From Roseiarcus sp963770035 (GTDB lineage: Bacteria; Pseudomonadota; Alphaproteobacteria; Rhizobiales; Beijerinckiaceae), in the NCBI GenBank assembly GCA_963770035.1, contig CAVYON010000045.1, positions 62,001 through 126,000 of the forward strand: a stretch of DNA of 64,000 bases. The letters run 5' to 3'. This document shows positions 44,235 to 54,201 of the stretch, piece by piece (positions within the stretch are counted from its first letter, which is position 1; the number at the start of each line of letters is the position of its first letter). A program made the translations under genes and the position numbers. A model generated the notes under the pieces. The model worked only from the letters and a program-made list of their open reading frames with translations, ran no database searches and was not told where the DNA came from.

Positions 44235-44888
44235 TCAGGCGCAGCGCTTGTAGATGCGGGTCATGAGCGCGGTCGCAAACAACGGCGTCAGCAGATTGAG
44301 GACGGGCACGGCGACCAGCACCGCGACAATCGCGCCGGCCGCGAACACCTCCAGCCAATGCCGGTCGAACAGGTCACGGGCCTTGGCCGCAGACATGTGA
44401 CGCATTGCCGCAAGCTCGAAATACTCGCGGCCGAGCAGGTAGCCGTTGAAGACGAAAAAAGACGCGAGGCCGACCCCGGTGAACAGGGTCAGGGCAAGGA
44501 CGACGATGTTGACGGCGATGGAGAGGAGCGCGAATCGCAGCCCGAGCGCAAGCGACGGCCCGAGCGGCAAAGGTCGTCCGGGAGTCCCGCGAGGGTCGAT
44601 AGCGCGCTCGACGATCGCCGCGATCTCGTCGAGATAGAAGCCCGCCACCAGGGAGACGGTCGGGGGCGCCAGAAAGATCATGCCGACGATCAGGCCGAGC
44701 GCCACGACCGTCGACAGGACGAAGCTCAACCATGCCGGCCCGATATGAACGTAAGACGTCGCGAGACGGTCGAGGATTACGCCGGCCACAATCAGCATTG
44801 CCGCCGTCAGCCCGAGCGATTTTCCCATCACCCGCCGGAACGGCGGCGAGAAAATCTGGGCGAAGGCGTCGAGGGCGTCGGCGATCAT
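44235..44888 (-). CDS. EI24/CysZ-like membrane protein
   Basis: A 217-residue protein starting MIADALDAFAQIFSPPFRRV with about four hydrophobic segments (SLGLTAAMLIVAGVILDRL, LSFVLSTVVALGLIVGMIF, FALLSIAVNIVVLALTLFTG, WLEVFAAGAIVAVLVAVPVL) and FVFNGYLLGREYFEL, characteristic of the EI24 domain (related to CysZ sulfate permease). Such proteins are of unsettled function in alphaproteobacteria. The upstream ATG readings at 45068 have no support. It is followed, not preceded, by the araB promoter region. Confidence 0.75.
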   Translation of the reverse strand: MIADALDAFAQIFSPPFRRVMGKSLGLTAAMLIVAGVILDRLATSYVHIGPAWLSFVLSTVVALGLIVGMIFLAPPTVSLVAGFYLDEIAAIVERAIDPRGTPGRPLPLGPSLALGLRFALLSIAVNIVVLALTLFTGVGLASFFVFNGYLLGREYFELAAMRHMSAAKARDLFDRHWLEVFAAGAIVAVLVAVPVLNLLTPLFATALMTRIYKRCA

Positions 44889-44916
44889 CGCGGAGGTCGC
44901 TCCTTCGCCGGCTTTT

Positions 44917-46037
44917 TCAGCCGCGCCTTTTCGGACGCCAGATGAGTTTGGTGCTGACCGCGTAGTTCCAAACGACGCTGAGCAGCGCGCCCGCAAGTCC
45001 GGAAACCCACCAGGTCTCGTTCGAGTTGTACAGCATCGAAGCGATGTTAATGTTGGCCAGCGCGCCAACGCCGCAGGCGAGGGCGAAGGCGAGGAAGCCG
45101 CGCAGCATGCCGAACCCGCTGTAGCGCTGGGTCCGATAGGTAATCTCGTTGTTGAGCAGGAAGTTGCTGCCCATGGCGACGATCGTGGCGATCAGCTGGC
45201 CTTCCTGGAAATCCGTCGTCCCGATCCAGCCGCGGTAGATAAATAGGACACAAATGTGCACGACGAGGCCGACGAGGCCGATCAGGGCGAACAGAACGAA
45301 GCGGACCGGAAGCACGCCGCTGCTCGCGTGGTGGGCGACGAGGCCGAGAAAGTCGAAGCCGACCAGCGGCGTGAGCTTCGATTTGCCGGCAACGCGCTCG
45401 CGAAACCGGTAGGGAACCTCGACGACCCTCAACTCTCCCGAGGCTGACAGGACGACATCGACCAGAATCTTGAAGCCGTCCGGGGACAAGCGCGGCGCCA
45501 GCCGCGAGACGATTTCGCGCCGGATCATGAAAAACCCGCTCATCGGGTCGGTGATCACACGCCCGCGATCCGGTTAAAGACCCATCGTCCGAGGTCGCTG
45601 AGCTTTTGACGCGCCGGCGACAGGCCGCCCTCCGTCCCGTCGCGCACCCGCGTGCCGATCGCGAGATTGCCGGCCCCGGCTTCGAGCTGGCCATACATCT
45701 TCGGCAGGATCGCCTCGTCGTGCTGCAGGTCGCCGTCGATGACCGCGACATAATCGGCGCTGGAGGCCATCCAGCCCTCGATCACCGCGCCGGCGAGGCC
45801 GCTCCGGTTGACGCGCCTGAGGCAGCGCATGCGCCGGTCGGCGGCGGCGATTGCATAGGCCACGTCCGAGGTGCCGTCGGGCGAGTCGTCGTCGACGACG
45901 ATCATTTCCCAGGGCAGGCCATCGAGCGCCGCCTTCACGCGTTCGAACAGCACGGGAATGTTGGCGGACTCGCGGTAGGTCGGAACGACCACAGAGAGGC
46001 TCGGGGCCGGTTTCGCCGACGTTGCGTCTAAAATCAC
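44917..46037 (-). CDS. Dolichyl/polyprenyl-phosphate sugar transferase with GtrA domain (one frameshift)
   Basis: First part (46037-45555): GT2 domain, SVVVPTYRESANIPVLFERV, the DDD of IVVDDDSPDGTS and DGDLQHDE, like DPM1. Second part: DPMSGFFMIRREIVSRLAPR, then a GtrA-type four-helix membrane domain (FVLFALIGLVGLVVHICVLF, NFLLNNEITYRTQRYSG). Relatives have both parts in one protein of about 370 residues; here the parts overlap by 4 bases (GTGA at 45555-45558) in different frames, which one missing base explains. The function is transfer of a sugar from a nucleotide to a polyprenyl phosphate carrier. Genuine two-gene coupling is a less likely reading. Confidence 0.8.
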
Positions 46038-46048
46038 GGCGCTCGTCT

Positions 46049-47602
46049 CTAAGGCCGGCGATGAAGCTCTTCGCCAGCCGCGCCGGGATAAGGGAGGGGA
46101 AGCCTGCGCGTCAAGCCGTGCACCGGAACGAGCGCGAGCGCGATCGCCGCTTCCCCATGTCTCGTGAGGGCAAAGGACTGCGGCGCGCCGAGCGAGCGCG
46201 CGAGCGGGGCCGCCTCGGCTTCAGCTGCGGCAAGGTCGGACGCACGCGCCACAAGGACGCCGTCGCGGCCGCGAAGATCGCTTCCGCCGGCGACGAAGGC
46301 CCAGCCGCGCGGATCGTCAGACACAACGAAGACAGGAACCTCGGGTCCGAGCGCGAGCGCAATCTTTCCTGCATCCGACCATTTGGCCGCGAGGACGAAC
46401 GCGGGCGGTGAACGCATGGCTGGGGCGGCGCGCAGGTCGCCCCAGCCGAACGCCTCCAGCGTCGGATCCGCCGCACCCGGGCGCAGCGGCAAAAGCCGCA
46501 GCGGCCAACCGGTCGCGGCCTGAACGGACACGAGCGCGGCGACGGCCGCGAGCAGGGCAGCGGACGCGACAGCCCAGCGGCGCAGGGTCGCGTCGGCAAA
46601 TCGCTGGTCCTCGACCCAGGCGCCCGCGAGGGCGAACACGAAGAACCAGCCGGGCATCGTCCAGTGCGGCAGGCCGCGTGCGCCCCACAAGGGCGTCAGG
46701 GTGAACACGACAATTGGCGGCAGCGCGAGGCAGACAAGGAACAACCGACGTTCGTCGCCGCGCTTCCGCCAGGCCGCGACAAGGCCCATGACGAGGGGAA
46801 CAAACAGCCACGGCGAAAGATAGGCGATTTCCCCCAGCGCCATCGCCAGGGCCTGCACCGGCTTCAGTCCGCTCCCCGGCGCGCCGCGGGCGCCCTGGAA
46901 GCCGAACGAGACCCATCCGTGGCGCACGTTCCAGACGATGACGGGCGTGATCAGGGCGAGCGCGATCGCGGCGGCGACGTAAGGCGCTGGGTCGGCCAAC
47001 CACCGGCGTTGGCGCGGCGAGAGCGCGACGAACGCGAGGAGCCCGAGAACGGTCAGCGCGGCGCTGTATTTCGACAATCCGGCAAGGCCGAGGGCGACGC
47101 CCGACGCGATCCAGAGGAGCCAGACGGAGGATCGATCGACCGGCGTCGCGAAGACCACGCGCGACAGCGCGAGGGCCGCCGCCGCGAGGGCGAACAGCAG
47201 CGGCCCGTCCGGCACGATCCACGTTCCGGCTGAAGCGAAGAAGAAGGGAGCCGCGTTCAGCGCAAAGAGCGCGACGACCGCCGACCGCGCGCCGAACAGT
47301 CCCGCGGTCATGCGGTAGTAGATCCAGCCCGTCGCCGCAAACAGGAGAATGAAAGGCAGGCGCGCGCCGAACCCCTCCCCGAGCGCGCCGGCCGCGACAT
47401 GCGCGATCCATTGATGGAGCGGCGGATGATCGAAATAGGAGAGGTTGAGCGTACGCGCGATCGCAAGTGTGTAGCTCTCGTCGACGCCGGGCCCGAGCGC
47501 CAGCGCGAAGACGAGCCGGGCGATCAGGAATCCTGCCAGAATGGCCGGCGCCAGACGATCCGACGTAAGGGCGCCCCTGGATGACGGTCGCGCGGCGGTC
47601 AT
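46049..47602 (-). CDS. GT39-type membrane glycosyltransferase
   Basis: A 517-residue integral membrane protein with about a dozen helices. The first periplasmic loop carries the acid pair of the GT39/PMT class (GPGVDESYTLAIARTLNLSY, then FDHPPLHQW), which uses polyprenyl-phosphate sugar donors on the outer face of the inner membrane. It lies 11 bases before the polyprenyl sugar transferase gene, the likely supplier of its donor. Acceptor unknown. Confidence 0.85.
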   Translation of the reverse strand: MTAARPSSRGALTSDRLAPAILAGFLIARLVFALALGPGVDESYTLAIARTLNLSYFDHPPLHQWIAHVAAGALGEGFGARLPFILLFAATGWIYYRMTAGLFGARSAVVALFALNAAPFFFASAGTWIVPDGPLLFALAAAALALSRVVFATPVDRSSVWLLWIASGVALGLAGLSKYSAALTVLGLLAFVALSPRQRRWLADPAPYVAAAIALALITPVIVWNVRHGWVSFGFQGARGAPGSGLKPVQALAMALGEIAYLSPWLFVPLVMGLVAAWRKRGDERRLFLVCLALPPIVVFTLTPLWGARGLPHWTMPGWFFVFALAGAWVEDQRFADATLRRWAVASAALLAAVAALVSVQAATGWPLRLLPLRPGAADPTLEAFGWGDLRAAPAMRSPPAFVLAAKWSDAGKIALALGPEVPVFVVSDDPRGWAFVAGGSDLRGRDGVLVARASDLAAAEAEAAPLARSLGAPQSFALTRHGEAAIALALVPVHGLTRRLPLPYPGAAGEELHRRP

Positions 47603-48571
47603 TCAGGGCGTCGCCGCCGCTCGGTCGGCGGGCGACGCGACGCCCGGCGCGAAGGCGTCGAAAGCCGCCCAGAATTGGTTACGCAGGGTGTCCCGCTCGA
47701 TCAGGATCTCGTGTTCAGCCCCCTCGACGACCACAAGGCGTCCGCTCCTCAGTCTTCGGGCGAATCGCTGCGCGGCGGCGCAATCCGTCACCCGGTCGGC
47801 TCCTGAGGCGACGATAAGAGTGGGCGTGTGGAGGCGGTCAGGAAAATTTGGATCGTCGAAGCAACGCATCGCCCGGAAGGCGGCGTTCGTCCACCCGATC
47901 GTCGGGCCGCCGAGGAAGAGCTGCGGGGCCATCCGCGCGAGGCCCGCGATCCGCGCGAAGCGCCTGGCGTCGGAGGTGAACACGTTGCCCTCGAACGGAT
48001 GCGTCCAGAAGGTCTTCGCGTCGTGGCCCGGCGCGAAGGCGCCGCCGAAGCCCAGCGTCGCCAGCGCCCTGACCGCGTGTCGGCTCGGCCCACGATGGTT
48101 GACGCCCTTGACCGCAATCATCGGAGAGGTCAGGACGAGCCGGTCGAATGGGCGACGCCCGGCGGCGTCGGCGAGGATCAGCGCCGCCGCTCCCATCGAA
48201 TGCCCGAGGCCGATCCACGGTCGCGGGCCGTATGGTTCGAGGATCCGGGCGACGAAAGCGTCGAGATCGCGCTCGAACAGGGAAAAGTCGTCGACGTGGC
48301 CCTTCCGCGCGTTGCGAAGCGGCCGGTCCGAGCCGCCCTGTCCGCGCCAGTCCAGCGCCGCGACCGCGAAGCCGCGGGCAAGGAGATCGTTCGTCACCTC
48401 GAAATACTTCTCGAGGAACTCGCCCCGGCCGCCAAAAATCGCGACCGTTCCGCGGGTCGCCTGGGGCGGGGTCCAGCGGACGGAGCGCAGCCGGACGCCG
48501 TCGGACGTGTGAACAGCCTCCTCGATCGCTCCGGGGGGAGCAGGATTATCGTTCGTCGACGTCAATGCCAT
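47603..48571 (-). CDS. Alpha/beta hydrolase, lysophospholipase-like
   Basis: A 322-residue monoacylglycerol lipase/lysophospholipase L2-like hydrolase: nucleophile Ser in GLGHSMGAAAL, acid Asp in IVASGADRVTD, His in VEGAEHEILIE, and oxyanion strand IFGGRGEFLEKY. Its stop abuts the GT39 start directly (47603/47602), so they are one transcription unit with the polyprenyl sugar transferase. Acts on membrane lipid or ester; substrate unknown. Confidence 0.85.
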   Translation of the reverse strand: MALTSTNDNPAPPGAIEEAVHTSDGVRLRSVRWTPPQATRGTVAIFGGRGEFLEKYFEVTNDLLARGFAVAALDWRGQGGSDRPLRNARKGHVDDFSLFERDLDAFVARILEPYGPRPWIGLGHSMGAAALILADAAGRRPFDRLVLTSPMIAVKGVNHRGPSRHAVRALATLGFGGAFAPGHDAKTFWTHPFEGNVFTSDARRFARIAGLARMAPQLFLGGPTIGWTNAAFRAMRCFDDPNFPDRLHTPTLIVASGADRVTDCAAAQRFARRLRSGRLVVVEGAEHEILIERDTLRNQFWAAFDAFAPGVASPADRAAATP

Positions 48572-48779
48572 CCGTCGCTCCGGAGATAAGGCGGCTCGAC
48601 CGCCTCGGCCGCCTCATACCAGCGGTCTTGGGCGCGAGCCAAGCCGGCCCCGCTCCGTCTTGCGCGGTTCCCCTCGTCGTCGATAAGAGAGGGGCGGAAA
48701 GGGGGAGCCCAGCCTGATCCGGGCGCGGAAAGATGGAAAGAAGGCCTGGGAACGCCCTACGCCCTGGAGGCTGGAGCTG

Positions 48780-50159
48780 ATGAAACAGGATGCCCGCCGC
48801 CTGGGAGACGCCGACCGGCGCCTCCTCGACTCGCTGGTCAGGAAACGCCTCGGCGCATTGCCGTCGGCGCCCGAATCGGGTCAGCGGCCGGAACCGCGCG
48901 GCGCGGATCACTCGCGCTGGCTCGATTTCCAAAATCTGCCTGGCTACGCGGAGCAGCGGCTGCTGCAAACCGCTGCGTCGGCAATGGGGCTAAGAGATCC
49001 GTTCTTCCTGATGCATGAGGGCGACGCTGGCGCATTCACCGTCATAGACGGCCGTCGCTTGCTCAATTTTTCGTCCTACGACTATCTCGGACTCAATCGT
49101 CATCCGGCCGTCCGGAGCGCTGCGCGCGAGGCGATCGACCGCTATGGGGTCTCTGCATCAGCGAGTCGGCTGGTGGCCGGCGAACGGCCGGTGCATCGGG
49201 CGCTCGAGGCGGCGCTCGCCCGTCACTATGGTCAGGACGCCTGCCTGACCTTCGTCAGCGGGCACGCAGCGAACGTAACGACGATCAGCGCCCTCATCGG
49301 TCCGAGAGACCTTGTTGTTCACGACGCGCTTGCCCACAACAGCATCGTCACCGGCGCGCATTTGTCGCGCGCGGAACGCCGGTCCTTCCCGCACAACGAC
49401 CTCGGCGCGCTCGATGCGATGCTCGAATCGACGCGCGATCGCTATGAGCGCGTCCTGATTGTCGCGGAAGGCCTCTACAGCATGGATGGCGATCTTTGCG
49501 ATCTTCCGGGACTCGTCGCCCTCAAGGAACGGCGTCAAGCTTGGCTGATGATCGACGCGGCTCACGATCTCGGCGTCCTGGGCGCGCACGGGCACGGCGT
49601 GTTCGAGCATTTCGGCGTCGATCCGCGCCGGGTCGACATCTGGATGGGGACGCTGTCGAAAACCCTGGCCGCCTGCGGCGGGTATATCGCGGGCGCGGCG
49701 GCGCTCGTCGACTACCTGAAGCACGCGGCCGGCGGATTCGTCTACAGCGTGGGCATGCCGCCGCCCGTCGCCGCCGCCGCGCTCGCCGCTCTCGAAATCC
49801 TGCATCGCGAGCCTCAGCGCGTGCGCCGCCTGCGCGAGAACTCGCAGACCTTCGCCGCAGCTTGCCGGCGCGCCGGTCTCGACATCGGCTCGAGCGTCGG
49901 AGAGGCGATCGTGCCGGTAATGACCGGGGATTCGATCCGCGCCGTCGCGCTGAGTCAGCGGCTGTCCGAGCGGGGGGTCAATGTCCAGCCAATCATCGCC
50001 CCGGCCATTCCGGAACGCCTCGCCCGGCTGCGGTTCTTCCTCAGCAGCGAGCATGCGCCGGAAGATCTGGCCGCCTGCGCTCCGGTCATCGCCGAGGAAT
50101 TCGCCGCGCTTGGCGCAACCTCGCCGGCGGCGCTCGTCCGGCGAGGCGATCCGGGATGA
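48780..50159 (+). CDS. PLP-dependent alpha-oxoamine synthase (serine palmitoyltransferase/KBL-like)
   Basis: A 459-residue fold-type I PLP enzyme that condenses an acyl thioester with an amino acid with loss of CO2 to give an alpha-amino ketone. PLP Lys294 lies in GTLSKTLAACGGYIAG, and GLYSMDGD, DAAHDLGVLGAHG and LVHDALAHNSIVTG are family marks. The N-terminal 65-70 residues (FQNLPGYAEQRLL, then LRDPFFLMHEGDAG) match the linker-type extension of oxoamine synthase domains that act on polyketide synthase products. It thereby fits as releasing enzyme for the PKS at 54202-61575. The stop overlaps the GNAT gene start by 4 bases. Confidence 0.85.
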   Translation: MKQDARRLGDADRRLLDSLVRKRLGALPSAPESGQRPEPRGADHSRWLDFQNLPGYAEQRLLQTAASAMGLRDPFFLMHEGDAGAFTVIDGRRLLNFSSYDYLGLNRHPAVRSAAREAIDRYGVSASASRLVAGERPVHRALEAALARHYGQDACLTFVSGHAANVTTISALIGPRDLVVHDALAHNSIVTGAHLSRAERRSFPHNDLGALDAMLESTRDRYERVLIVAEGLYSMDGDLCDLPGLVALKERRQAWLMIDAAHDLGVLGAHGHGVFEHFGVDPRRVDIWMGTLSKTLAACGGYIAGAAALVDYLKHAAGGFVYSVGMPPPVAAAALAALEILHREPQRVRRLRENSQTFAAACRRAGLDIGSSVGEAIVPVMTGDSIRAVALSQRLSERGVNVQPIIAPAIPERLARLRFFLSSEHAPEDLAACAPVIAEEFAALGATSPAALVRRGDPG

Positions 50160-51294
50160 GCGCAATTCGGGTGGTTCCGGTCGACGATCATGCGGGGATT
50201 TCGGCCTTCATCGCGGCGGGTCGCCGCGCGCAGGCGACCAATCCGCGCTGGATCGAGCCGCTCCACGCCGAGACCCGGATGATCTTCAGCCAAAAGCGGG
50301 CGCCGTTCCGCCGCGAAAACGTCGTGCAGCCGTTCGTCGCCTTCCGCGACGGCGAACCGGTCGGCCGGATCGTCGCGACGATCGAAACCGCGCATATCCG
50401 GAAGTTCAACGACGCCTGCGGCTTTTTCGGTTTCATCGACGCTGTCGACGACCCGGCGGCGTTCGATGCGCTGTTCGCCGCCGCCGAACAGTTCCTTCGC
50501 GGCCACGGCATGCTGATCGTTCGCGGACCGTTCAGCCTGACGATCAACCACGAGTCCGGACTGCTGGTCGATGGCTTCGACGCGCCGCACGTCGTCAGGA
50601 CCAATCACGCGCCGCCCCATTGCGCCTCGCATATTGAGCGGTTGGGCTACCGGAAGGCGATGGACCTCGTCGCCTACGTGGCCCAAGTGGCGGAATCGAA
50701 GTCGCCGGAACGGATTGCCCGTGTTCTCGACCGGCAAATCGATCCCATCGAGATTCATAGCCTGTCGTATCGGACCTGGCGGCGCGACTTTCCCCGAGTA
50801 CTAACGCTCTACAACGACGCATGGTCCGACAACGCCTGGGCGACGCCAGTCAGTCGGGACGAGGCGAAGTTCATCGCCGACCTCATGCTGCCGGCTTGCC
50901 GCCCGGACTGGATTCGGATCGCCAGTTGCGGCGGCGAGGATGTGGCGGTGCTGGTTCAGATCCCGGACGCCAACGAGGCGCTTCAAGGCCTGGGGGACGG
51001 CTGCTTCCGCTCGGCTTCGCCAGGTTCCTTTGGCGCATCCATGTTGCGGGCTGCCGCCGAACGCGAGTTCCGATGGCCGGCGTGGCGAAAAAGTGGCGGA
51101 ACACGCGGGTCGCGATCCGCGCCGCGGGAGCTCTCGCGGCCCTGGCGATCGAGGATGCGCGCAAAGCCGGCGTCGAGGAGATCGAGTTCAGCTGGATGCT
51201 CGAGACCAACGCCGCCGCGATCAACGCGGTGCGCAGCGCGCCGGCGCGACAAACGCGCACCTTTCGGATTTACGAGCGGTCGCTCTCATCTTGA
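50156..51294 (+). CDS. GNAT-type acyltransferase-like protein (one frameshift)
   Basis: About 380 residues starting MSAIRVVPVDDHAGISAFIA, with one frame change near 50992-50996 (a run of G one short). Marks: VGRIVATIETAHIRKFNDA, CGFFGFIDAVDDPAAFDALF, RGPFSLTINHESGLLVDGFD, and a second half ending LETNAAAINAV...RIYERSL. This two-lobed GNAT arrangement is the type I associate with bacterial ceramide-synthase-like N-acyltransferases and large unannotated acetyltransferase-like proteins, next to a serine palmitoyltransferase-like enzyme. Coupled by ATGA to the oxoamine synthase gene. N-acylation of an amino alcohol is inferred. Confidence 0.6.
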
Positions 51295-52059
51295 GGGCTG
51301 GCTGTGGCGCGAAAGGCGAGCAGGACGCGGCGCCGCACCGGTTCTGGCAGAAGCTGCTGGAAGCGGGCGGCCAGATAGAGACGGCGGGGAAATGCGATCA
51401 CGGCCCGCTTGCGGTCAAGCCCGCGGCGAATGCGCCGAGCGGCCTCTTCGGCGCTCATCACGAAGGGCTTTGCGCTGTCGTAGGACCTCATCATCGGCGT
51501 GTCGACGAATCCGGGACAGATCACGCTCACCGACACGCCTTCGCCGTCGTAGAGGGCGCGGGTCGCAAGCGCGAAAGCGACGATGGCCGCCTTGCTGGCC
51601 GCATAGGACGGCGAGTTCGGGAGGGGGCGCGAAAGCGGCGATCGAACCGAACAGCGCAATCTGTCCTCGGCGGCGAGCGCGCATGCGCGGCGCGAGCGGA
51701 GCGAGCATGTTCATCACGCCATTCAGGTTGACGTCGAAAAGATCGCGGCAGCGGGTCAGGTCTTCCACCCCCCCGGCGCGCGGCGTGACCATCGTGACGC
51801 CGGCGCTGGCGATCACACACTCGGTCGGATCGGCGTCGTCTGCGGCGAGAAGGAAGGCCCGCATCGCCTGTTCGTCGCGCACGTCGATCCGACCGATCGT
51901 CGCCTCTGCGCCCTTTGCCCGCACGGCGTCCACCACCTCATCGAGGCGAGCCGGGTCGCGACCTATGAGCGCCAAAGCGACGCCCGGGGCGGCGTATTCG
52001 ATCGCCAGCGCGCGGCCCAGTCCGCTGCTCGCGCCTGTGACGACAATGCCCTGCCCCAT
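51270..52059 (-). CDS. Short-chain dehydrogenase/reductase (one frameshift)
   Basis: About 262 residues: NAD(P) loop VVTGASSGLGRALAIEYAAP, NxxG-type VIASAGVT, IALFGSIAAFAP with the catalytic Ser and, in another frame, SPSYAASKAAIVAF (YxxxK). A run of G one too long at 51623-51627 causes the break. The gene is convergent with the GNAT gene (ends overlap 25 bases). In a lipid-amine cluster, reduction of the 3-keto product of the oxoamine synthase is the expected role. Confidence 0.78.
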
Positions 52060-52154
52060 AGGAATTCCCTCTCGGTTGAGGCCTATGCTAGGCTGATCGG
52101 CGCGGAGACGCACGGTCGGTCAACGCCGGCTGTGTTGCACCGGAGGGGGAGAAG

Positions 52155-52901
52155 TTGGCGAAGGCGGGCTCAGTTGCGCTTCGACGATCGCCCAGACCAG
52201 ACGGTGGAGGGGGACCAAGGGCGTTCGAGCCTCCGCACCGCATCCAGACGAGCATGCTGTCGTCGCCTGAACGCAGAGCGCTCGATGCCTTGTGCCGGCG
52301 CATGCCCCTTTGGGTCACGCCGGACTGGCTCACGGCCATCGGCTCCGCAGGCGCGGCGATCGCTGCGCTCGGCTATGTCGGCGCGCATTGGCGGCCAGGG
52401 TTTCTTTTCGTTTCGTGCATCGGCATCGCCATCAACTGGTTCGGCAACTCCCTCGATGGGTCGCTGGCTCGTCATCGGAAGGTCGAGCGGCCGCGGTATG
52501 GCTTTTTCCTCGACCATTCGGTCGATGCATTCAACGGCCTCGTCTTCGCAATAGGGCTCGGCCTATCGCCGTTTGTGAGCATGGCCGCGTCGCTGCTGCT
52601 GCTTTGCAGCTACTATCTTCTGACAGTGTATGTTCTTCTGTCGGCCCAGGTCGATCAGGAGTTTCCCCTGACGAAGATCCATGTCGGTCCGACCGAGCTT
52701 CGGCTGCTGGCGATCGCTTTCAACTGCGCAATCTACGTGGTTGGCCCATTGAACGTCCTGGTCGCGGGATCCTACGTGTCCGTCTATTCGGCGCTGGTGG
52801 CGGTGGAAGCGATCGCCTTCATCGCTATGTTCGTGGTCGAGGTCGCCGTCACCGCGCGCAGGCTTGCTCGCGACGACGGAGGCCATCGGCCGGGCGCCTG
52901 A
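52155..52901 (+). CDS. CDP-alcohol phosphotransferase
   Basis: About 215-248 residues, membrane-embedded (six helices). The signature D-G-x2-A-R-x8/9-G-x3-D-x3-D is intact as DGSLARHRKVERPRYGFFLD followed by HSVD. The family transfers a phosphoalcohol between CDP and a hydroxyl, making phospholipid head groups. An internal start (MLSSPERRALDALC, at 52254) is likely the true one, dropping a low-complexity N-terminus. It is convergent with the glycosyltransferase gene (2-base gap). Confidence 0.85.
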   Translation: MAKAGSVALRRSPRPDGGGGPRAFEPPHRIQTSMLSSPERRALDALCRRMPLWVTPDWLTAIGSAGAAIAALGYVGAHWRPGFLFVSCIGIAINWFGNSLDGSLARHRKVERPRYGFFLDHSVDAFNGLVFAIGLGLSPFVSMAASLLLLCSYYLLTVYVLLSAQVDQEFPLTKIHVGPTELRLLAIAFNCAIYVVGPLNVLVAGSYVSVYSALVAVEAIAFIAMFVVEVAVTARRLARDDGGHRPGA

Positions 52902-52903
52902 TC

Positions 52904-54196
52904 TCACCGCTCGAGATCGAGCAGGAAGTCTTCGATCGCGGCGAAAAAGGCGGGCCATTCCGGCGCTGACCAGTTCTTGCTGCTTTCGACCTGCTTCAAT
53001 CTTTCGGGCAAATCCGGCCGGGCGAAGGCGTAAATGGCCTCCCGCCAGGCGGGCCCGTCGGTCGGGTCGATCGTCAGCGCCCGCCCCTTCCCGACCTCGT
53101 GGAACACCGGAATGTCCGAGGCGATGACCGGCGCGCCCACGGCCAGCGCCTCGACCAGAGGCAACCCGTATCCTTCGGCGAACGAAGGCAGAAGCACCGC
53201 CCGCGCGCCGAGAAACAGGCGCCTGACGCACGGCGTCGGCAGGCCCGAGGCCTCGATGACGTGGCTCTGCAGGCTCGGGCTCCGCTCAAGGAGATCGATG
53301 ACATGCTCGTTCTCCCAGCCGCGCTCGCCGATCAGGACGAGTTTCGGCGCGGACGGACCGAGCCGCGCGACAAGATCGCGCCAGACGTGCAGCAAAAGCA
53401 GGTGGTTCTTGCGCGGCTCAATCGTGCCGCAAGTCACGAAATAGGGACGCCGGGCGACTGCGCAGTCGCCATCCGGCCGCTCGAGAAAGATCGGATCGGG
53501 GGGTGGCGGCGCGACAAGGATCGGCATGTCGGGTCGCCCAAGGCGCGTAAGTTGGCGGCCGACCGCTTGGCGCACGACCTCCGAAGTGACGACGACTGCG
53601 CGGCCCCGCCGCGCGACCGTTTGAAGCCGGCGCAAGTGGCGAGGGCGCTCAGCAGGCAAGAAATATTCCGGCGCCTCGAGCGGCAGGACGTCGTGTATGA
53701 AAAAGACGCAGTCGATGTCGGGGCGATCTCGCGTCCATCGGAAATAGGGGTCGAAATCGACCGGAAACTGGCTGACGTTGAGATAAACGCCGCCCTTGGC
53801 GAGGAAGTCGCCGGGGCGGCGCCCCACGGGAAGGCCATGTCGTCGGACCCAGGCGAAGGCCTCGGCGAATTGCCCCGTCCGACCCTTCGAAATACGTTTG
53901 GGCGCCCGAGGCGCTCCATCGATCGCGGCGGCAACCTGGAGGAGATCTGCATCGGTCTCCGGCCGGGCGTCTTCCCCCCAGTGTTTGCGGATGTTGTCGA
54001 GGGCCTCCCGCGCCGCCCGCGGTTCGACGACCCGCGGCCCAAAGGTCGTAATCATCATGCCGGATCGGTCTCCGGCGTCGGGATCGACGAAATGTTTCGC
54101 GAGCGCGAAATCGACGCGATCGATCCCGTTCGGCGTGCGATCGAAAACGCGCGAGACGAGGCGGGAGATGTCGTAGACAAGGGGTCGACGCTGCAT
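52904..54196 (-). CDS. Glycosyltransferase, GT4 family
   Basis: A 430-residue GT-B fold enzyme. The C-terminal donor site shows YFVTCGTIEPRKNHLLLLHV, GERGWENEH and PSFAEGYGLPLVEALAVGAP with the E-x7-E-type pattern, then IASDIPVFHEVGKGRALTID. The N-terminal 200 residues bear a helical acceptor region. It lies 5 bases after the PKS stop in the same transcription unit, so it probably glycosylates the product. Confidence 0.85.
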   Translation of the reverse strand: MQRRPLVYDISRLVSRVFDRTPNGIDRVDFALAKHFVDPDAGDRSGMMITTFGPRVVEPRAAREALDNIRKHWGEDARPETDADLLQVAAAIDGAPRAPKRISKGRTGQFAEAFAWVRRHGLPVGRRPGDFLAKGGVYLNVSQFPVDFDPYFRWTRDRPDIDCVFFIHDVLPLEAPEYFLPAERPRHLRRLQTVARRGRAVVVTSEVVRQAVGRQLTRLGRPDMPILVAPPPPDPIFLERPDGDCAVARRPYFVTCGTIEPRKNHLLLLHVWRDLVARLGPSAPKLVLIGERGWENEHVIDLLERSPSLQSHVIEASGLPTPCVRRLFLGARAVLLPSFAEGYGLPLVEALAVGAPVIASDIPVFHEVGKGRALTIDPTDGPAWREAIYAFARPDLPERLKQVESSKNWSAPEWPAFFAAIEDFLLDLER

Positions 54197-54201
54197 CGCC
54201 C

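Noticed and set aside
49496..52096. Very long open frame on the plus strand across the oxoamine synthase, GNAT and SDR genes
   Set aside because: It is a high-GC shadow frame of the oxoamine synthase that merges into the real GNAT frame; its first and last thirds have low-complexity Arg-rich translation and no domains.
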